Of a DNA stretch of 64,000 nt, positions 62,785-64,000 are shown piece by piece. The stretch is from Chitinophaga jiangningensis. Its GTDB lineage: Bacteria > Bacteroidota > Bacteroidia > Chitinophagales > Chitinophagaceae. A model generated the notes under the pieces. The model did no database searches. It was not told where the DNA came from and worked only from the letters and a program-made list of their open reading frames with translations. The stretch's first letter is position 1. Each line of letters begins with the position of its first letter. Where the stretch lies: contig NZ_FRBL01000001.1 in NCBI RefSeq assembly GCF_900142605.1, forward strand, positions 434,001 to 498,000, in the 5' to 3' direction. The position numbers and the translations under genes were made by a program.

Positions 62785-63474
62785 CTACTTCAACATATTC
62801 ATCAACTGCTCCTTGCTGGTTACTCCCGTAAACCTTCCCTGCTCCTCGCCATCTTTATAAATAATAAAAGTAGGCAGCTTCGAAGCATTGATAGACTGCA
62901 TCACCTCTGTATCATTCCCCCCATCCACTTTTACCAGCTTCACATCCTTACGCTCGTTCAACAACGCCTGCAACACCGGCTCCATCTGCTTGCACGGCGG
63001 ACACCAGGCAGCACCTACATCCGTAAGTACCCAGCCCTTTGTTTGCACCTGCTGCAAATAACTGCTGATCGCCATCTGAGGCTGTTGTCCCTTAGCGCCA
63101 GCCAGCGACATACCCGCCTGCTTCCAGGCATTGATGCCTCCGTCCAGCTCTACTACGCTGGTGAAACCGTTTTCGCGCATCCATTTGGCAGCCGCAGTAC
63201 TCCGCCCTCCACTCAAACAGTAAATGTATACCGGCTGATCCTTATGCAGGTATTTCACCCGCTCCTGAAACTCCTCTTTCCGGGTGTAATCCGCCTGTAG
63301 TGCATTAGGCAAATAACCTGTTCTGAACTCCGCAGCTGTACGTACATCAAAAACCTGCACGCCCGGCTGGGCAATATCTTTGGCAAAGGTTGCTGCATCC
63401 TCCCGCTGTTTGTCCTGGGCAGATACGCCCAAACCTGCCAGCAACAAAGCGGATATGGTCAACAATTTTCTCAT
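62785..63474 (-). CDS. periplasmic rhodanese-thioredoxin fusion
   Basis: The true start is the ATG at 63474, which opens MRKLLTISALLLAGLGVSAQ, a Sec signal; the frame extends 47 codons upstream without family sequence. A rhodanese domain follows (about 20-115), with the active Cys in VYIYCLSGGRSTAAAKWM. A thioredoxin domain follows with the CxxC site DVGAAWCPPCKQMEPVLQAL and the cis-Pro segment SKLPTFIIYKDGEE. The fusion should act in periplasmic sulfur transfer or disulfide chemistry. It lies 10 bases downstream of the methyltransferase gene on the same strand. Confidence 0.92.
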   Translation of the reverse strand: MRKLLTISALLLAGLGVSAQDKQREDAATFAKDIAQPGVQVFDVRTAAEFRTGYLPNALQADYTRKEEFQERVKYLHKDQPVYIYCLSGGRSTAAAKWMRENGFTSVVELDGGINAWKQAGMSLAGAKGQQPQMAISSYLQQVQTKGWVLTDVGAAWCPPCKQMEPVLQALLNERKDVKLVKVDGGNDTEVMQSINASKLPTFIIYKDGEEQGRFTGVTSKEQLMNMLK

Positions 63475-63484
63475 AAACAATATC

Positions 63485-64000
63485 TTATTTCGGTATAAAA
63501 TTAATAAATACTTCCTTGCCCTGACGGGCAGGGTGGGAATTATAACATGCTTCCATCGTATATAACTCAAAATAGGGAGAAAATATTTCCCGGTATTCAT
63601 GAATATCTCCCCCAAATGGTGGCCCCTCCTGTGGAAACTGCCAGTTAAACAACACGCCTGCCAGATGGCCTCCCGGCACTATTAAACGATGCATATGTTC
63701 CACATACTGCCTGCGCAGTCCCGGTTCCAGCGCACAAAAAAATGTTTGCTCCAGCACCAGGTCATACTGTGCCGCATGTACGAAAAAGTCGCCTTCCACC
63801 ACCTTAATCCCGGTACCTTCAAAACGCTGCCGAAGCCGCTCCGCCACCACCGGCGCAATATCCAGCACCGTCACATCACTAAATCCCTGCTGATGCAAAT
63901 AATCCGCCTCATAGCTATTACCCCCACCTGGTATGAGTATACGTAACTGCTTATTTTCCACCTGATCTATATAGGCTTTCAACGGGGGCGATACCTGCCC
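63485..64000 (-). CDS. TPMT-like SAM-dependent methyltransferase (start cut by window edge)
   Basis: The reading frame runs through the right edge: before the TTG at 63982 it continues in frame as GQVSPPLKAYIDQ, the typical N-terminal piece of thiopurine-methyltransferase-like proteins. The true start is therefore outside the window. The SAM site is ILIPGGGNSYEADYLHQQGF followed by VTVLDIAPVVAERL. FALEPGLRR-like and PPFGGDIHEYREIF pieces follow. The substrate is probably a small thiol- or heteroatom compound. It is likely co-transcribed with the rhodanese-thioredoxin gene. Confidence 0.88.
   Translation of the reverse strand, partial: GQVSPPLKAYIDQVENKQLRILIPGGGNSYEADYLHQQGFSDVTVLDIAPVVAERLRQRFEGTGIKVVEGDFFVHAAQYDLVLEQTFFCALEPGLRRQYVEHMHRLIVPGGHLAGVLFNWQFPQEGPPFGGDIHEYREIFSPYFELYTMEACYNSHPARQGKEVFINFIPK

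Noticed and set aside
63475..63615. 47-residue N-terminal extension of the rhodanese-thioredoxin protein
   Set aside because: It overlaps the methyltransferase gene and would bury the clear signal peptide that starts at 63474.
1..64000. tRNA or rRNA genes, insertion sequences, prophage
   Set aside because: No cloverleaf-like intergenic segment, rRNA sequence, transposase or phage gene was found when reading through the gaps; short degenerate remnants cannot be excluded by eye.

Overview
The window reads as chromosomal DNA of a Bacteroidota bacterium, most likely Chitinophaga or a close relative. The evidence is a SusC/SusD pair behind a FecI/FecR-type sigma/anti-sigma pair, many lipoproteins with SxxC-like lipoboxes, promoters of the TTG-N19/20-TAnnTTTG type, starts without Shine-Dalgarno sequences, a DarA/DarB (flexirubin/dialkylresorcinol) locus and a ligase-associated DNA-damage-response gene set. 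The genus is an inference; no rRNA or tRNA gene is present.

Layout. 1-8.5 kb (minus strand): the start of an ABC exporter, then a three-gene RHS operon. This encodes a 1014-aa secreted RHS-type protein, a 1.47-kaa RHS-core protein ending in an HExxHxxGxxD metalloprotease-like domain, and a small lipoprotein whose start overlaps the toxin stop as ATGA (candidate immunity protein). 8.5-14.3 kb: an RNA m5C methyltransferase and the E2 and E1 subunits of 2-oxoglutarate dehydrogenase (E2 has two lipoyl domains). 14.5-16.7 kb: rpsT and an M14 peptidase. 16.7-25.5 kb: a flexirubin-type locus on the minus strand: darA, darB, a small HTH-like protein, a BtrH-like protein, an ABC exporter pair, ACP, ketosynthase, and a ketosynthase-like chain-length factor. 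25.8-29.6 kb: a head-GIN lipoprotein, guaA and a periplasmic-binding-protein-like lipoprotein. 29.6-30.0 kb: non-coding 150-bp tandem repeats. 30.2-39.0 kb: sigma factor, FecR, SusC, SusD, phosphodiester glycosidase and an NHL propeller lipoprotein. 39-53.2 kb: two halves of the ligase-associated repair set (exonuclease and ligase; helicase and PdeM, plus a histone-deacetylase-like enzyme). They are separated by an MFS pump, Lrp and AraC regulators, an NTF2-like protein, an LD-carboxypeptidase and an NCS2 purine permease. 53.3-64 kb: lolD, a DUF2795 protein, fabI, recN, a TPR protein, a zinc-ribbon protein, a Nif3-like protein, an M32 carboxypeptidase, a rhodanese-thioredoxin protein and the end of a methyltransferase.

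The most unusual structure is not a gene. Six intergenic elements (9731-9804, 29952-30022, 53201-53276, 54367-54440, 58888-58960, 62692-62772) each consist of two long near-perfect hairpins with three-base loops, almost always closed as CC-NNN-GG. The stems are unrelated in sequence between copies. In every copy the last 2-6 bases of hairpin A are also the first bases of hairpin B, so the two folds compete for those bases and each element begins and ends with the same short word. I do not know of a named family with this build.

The best gene-level candidate for something new is the RHS metalloprotease and lipoprotein pair, whose AT-rich module begins close to the end of the RHS core.
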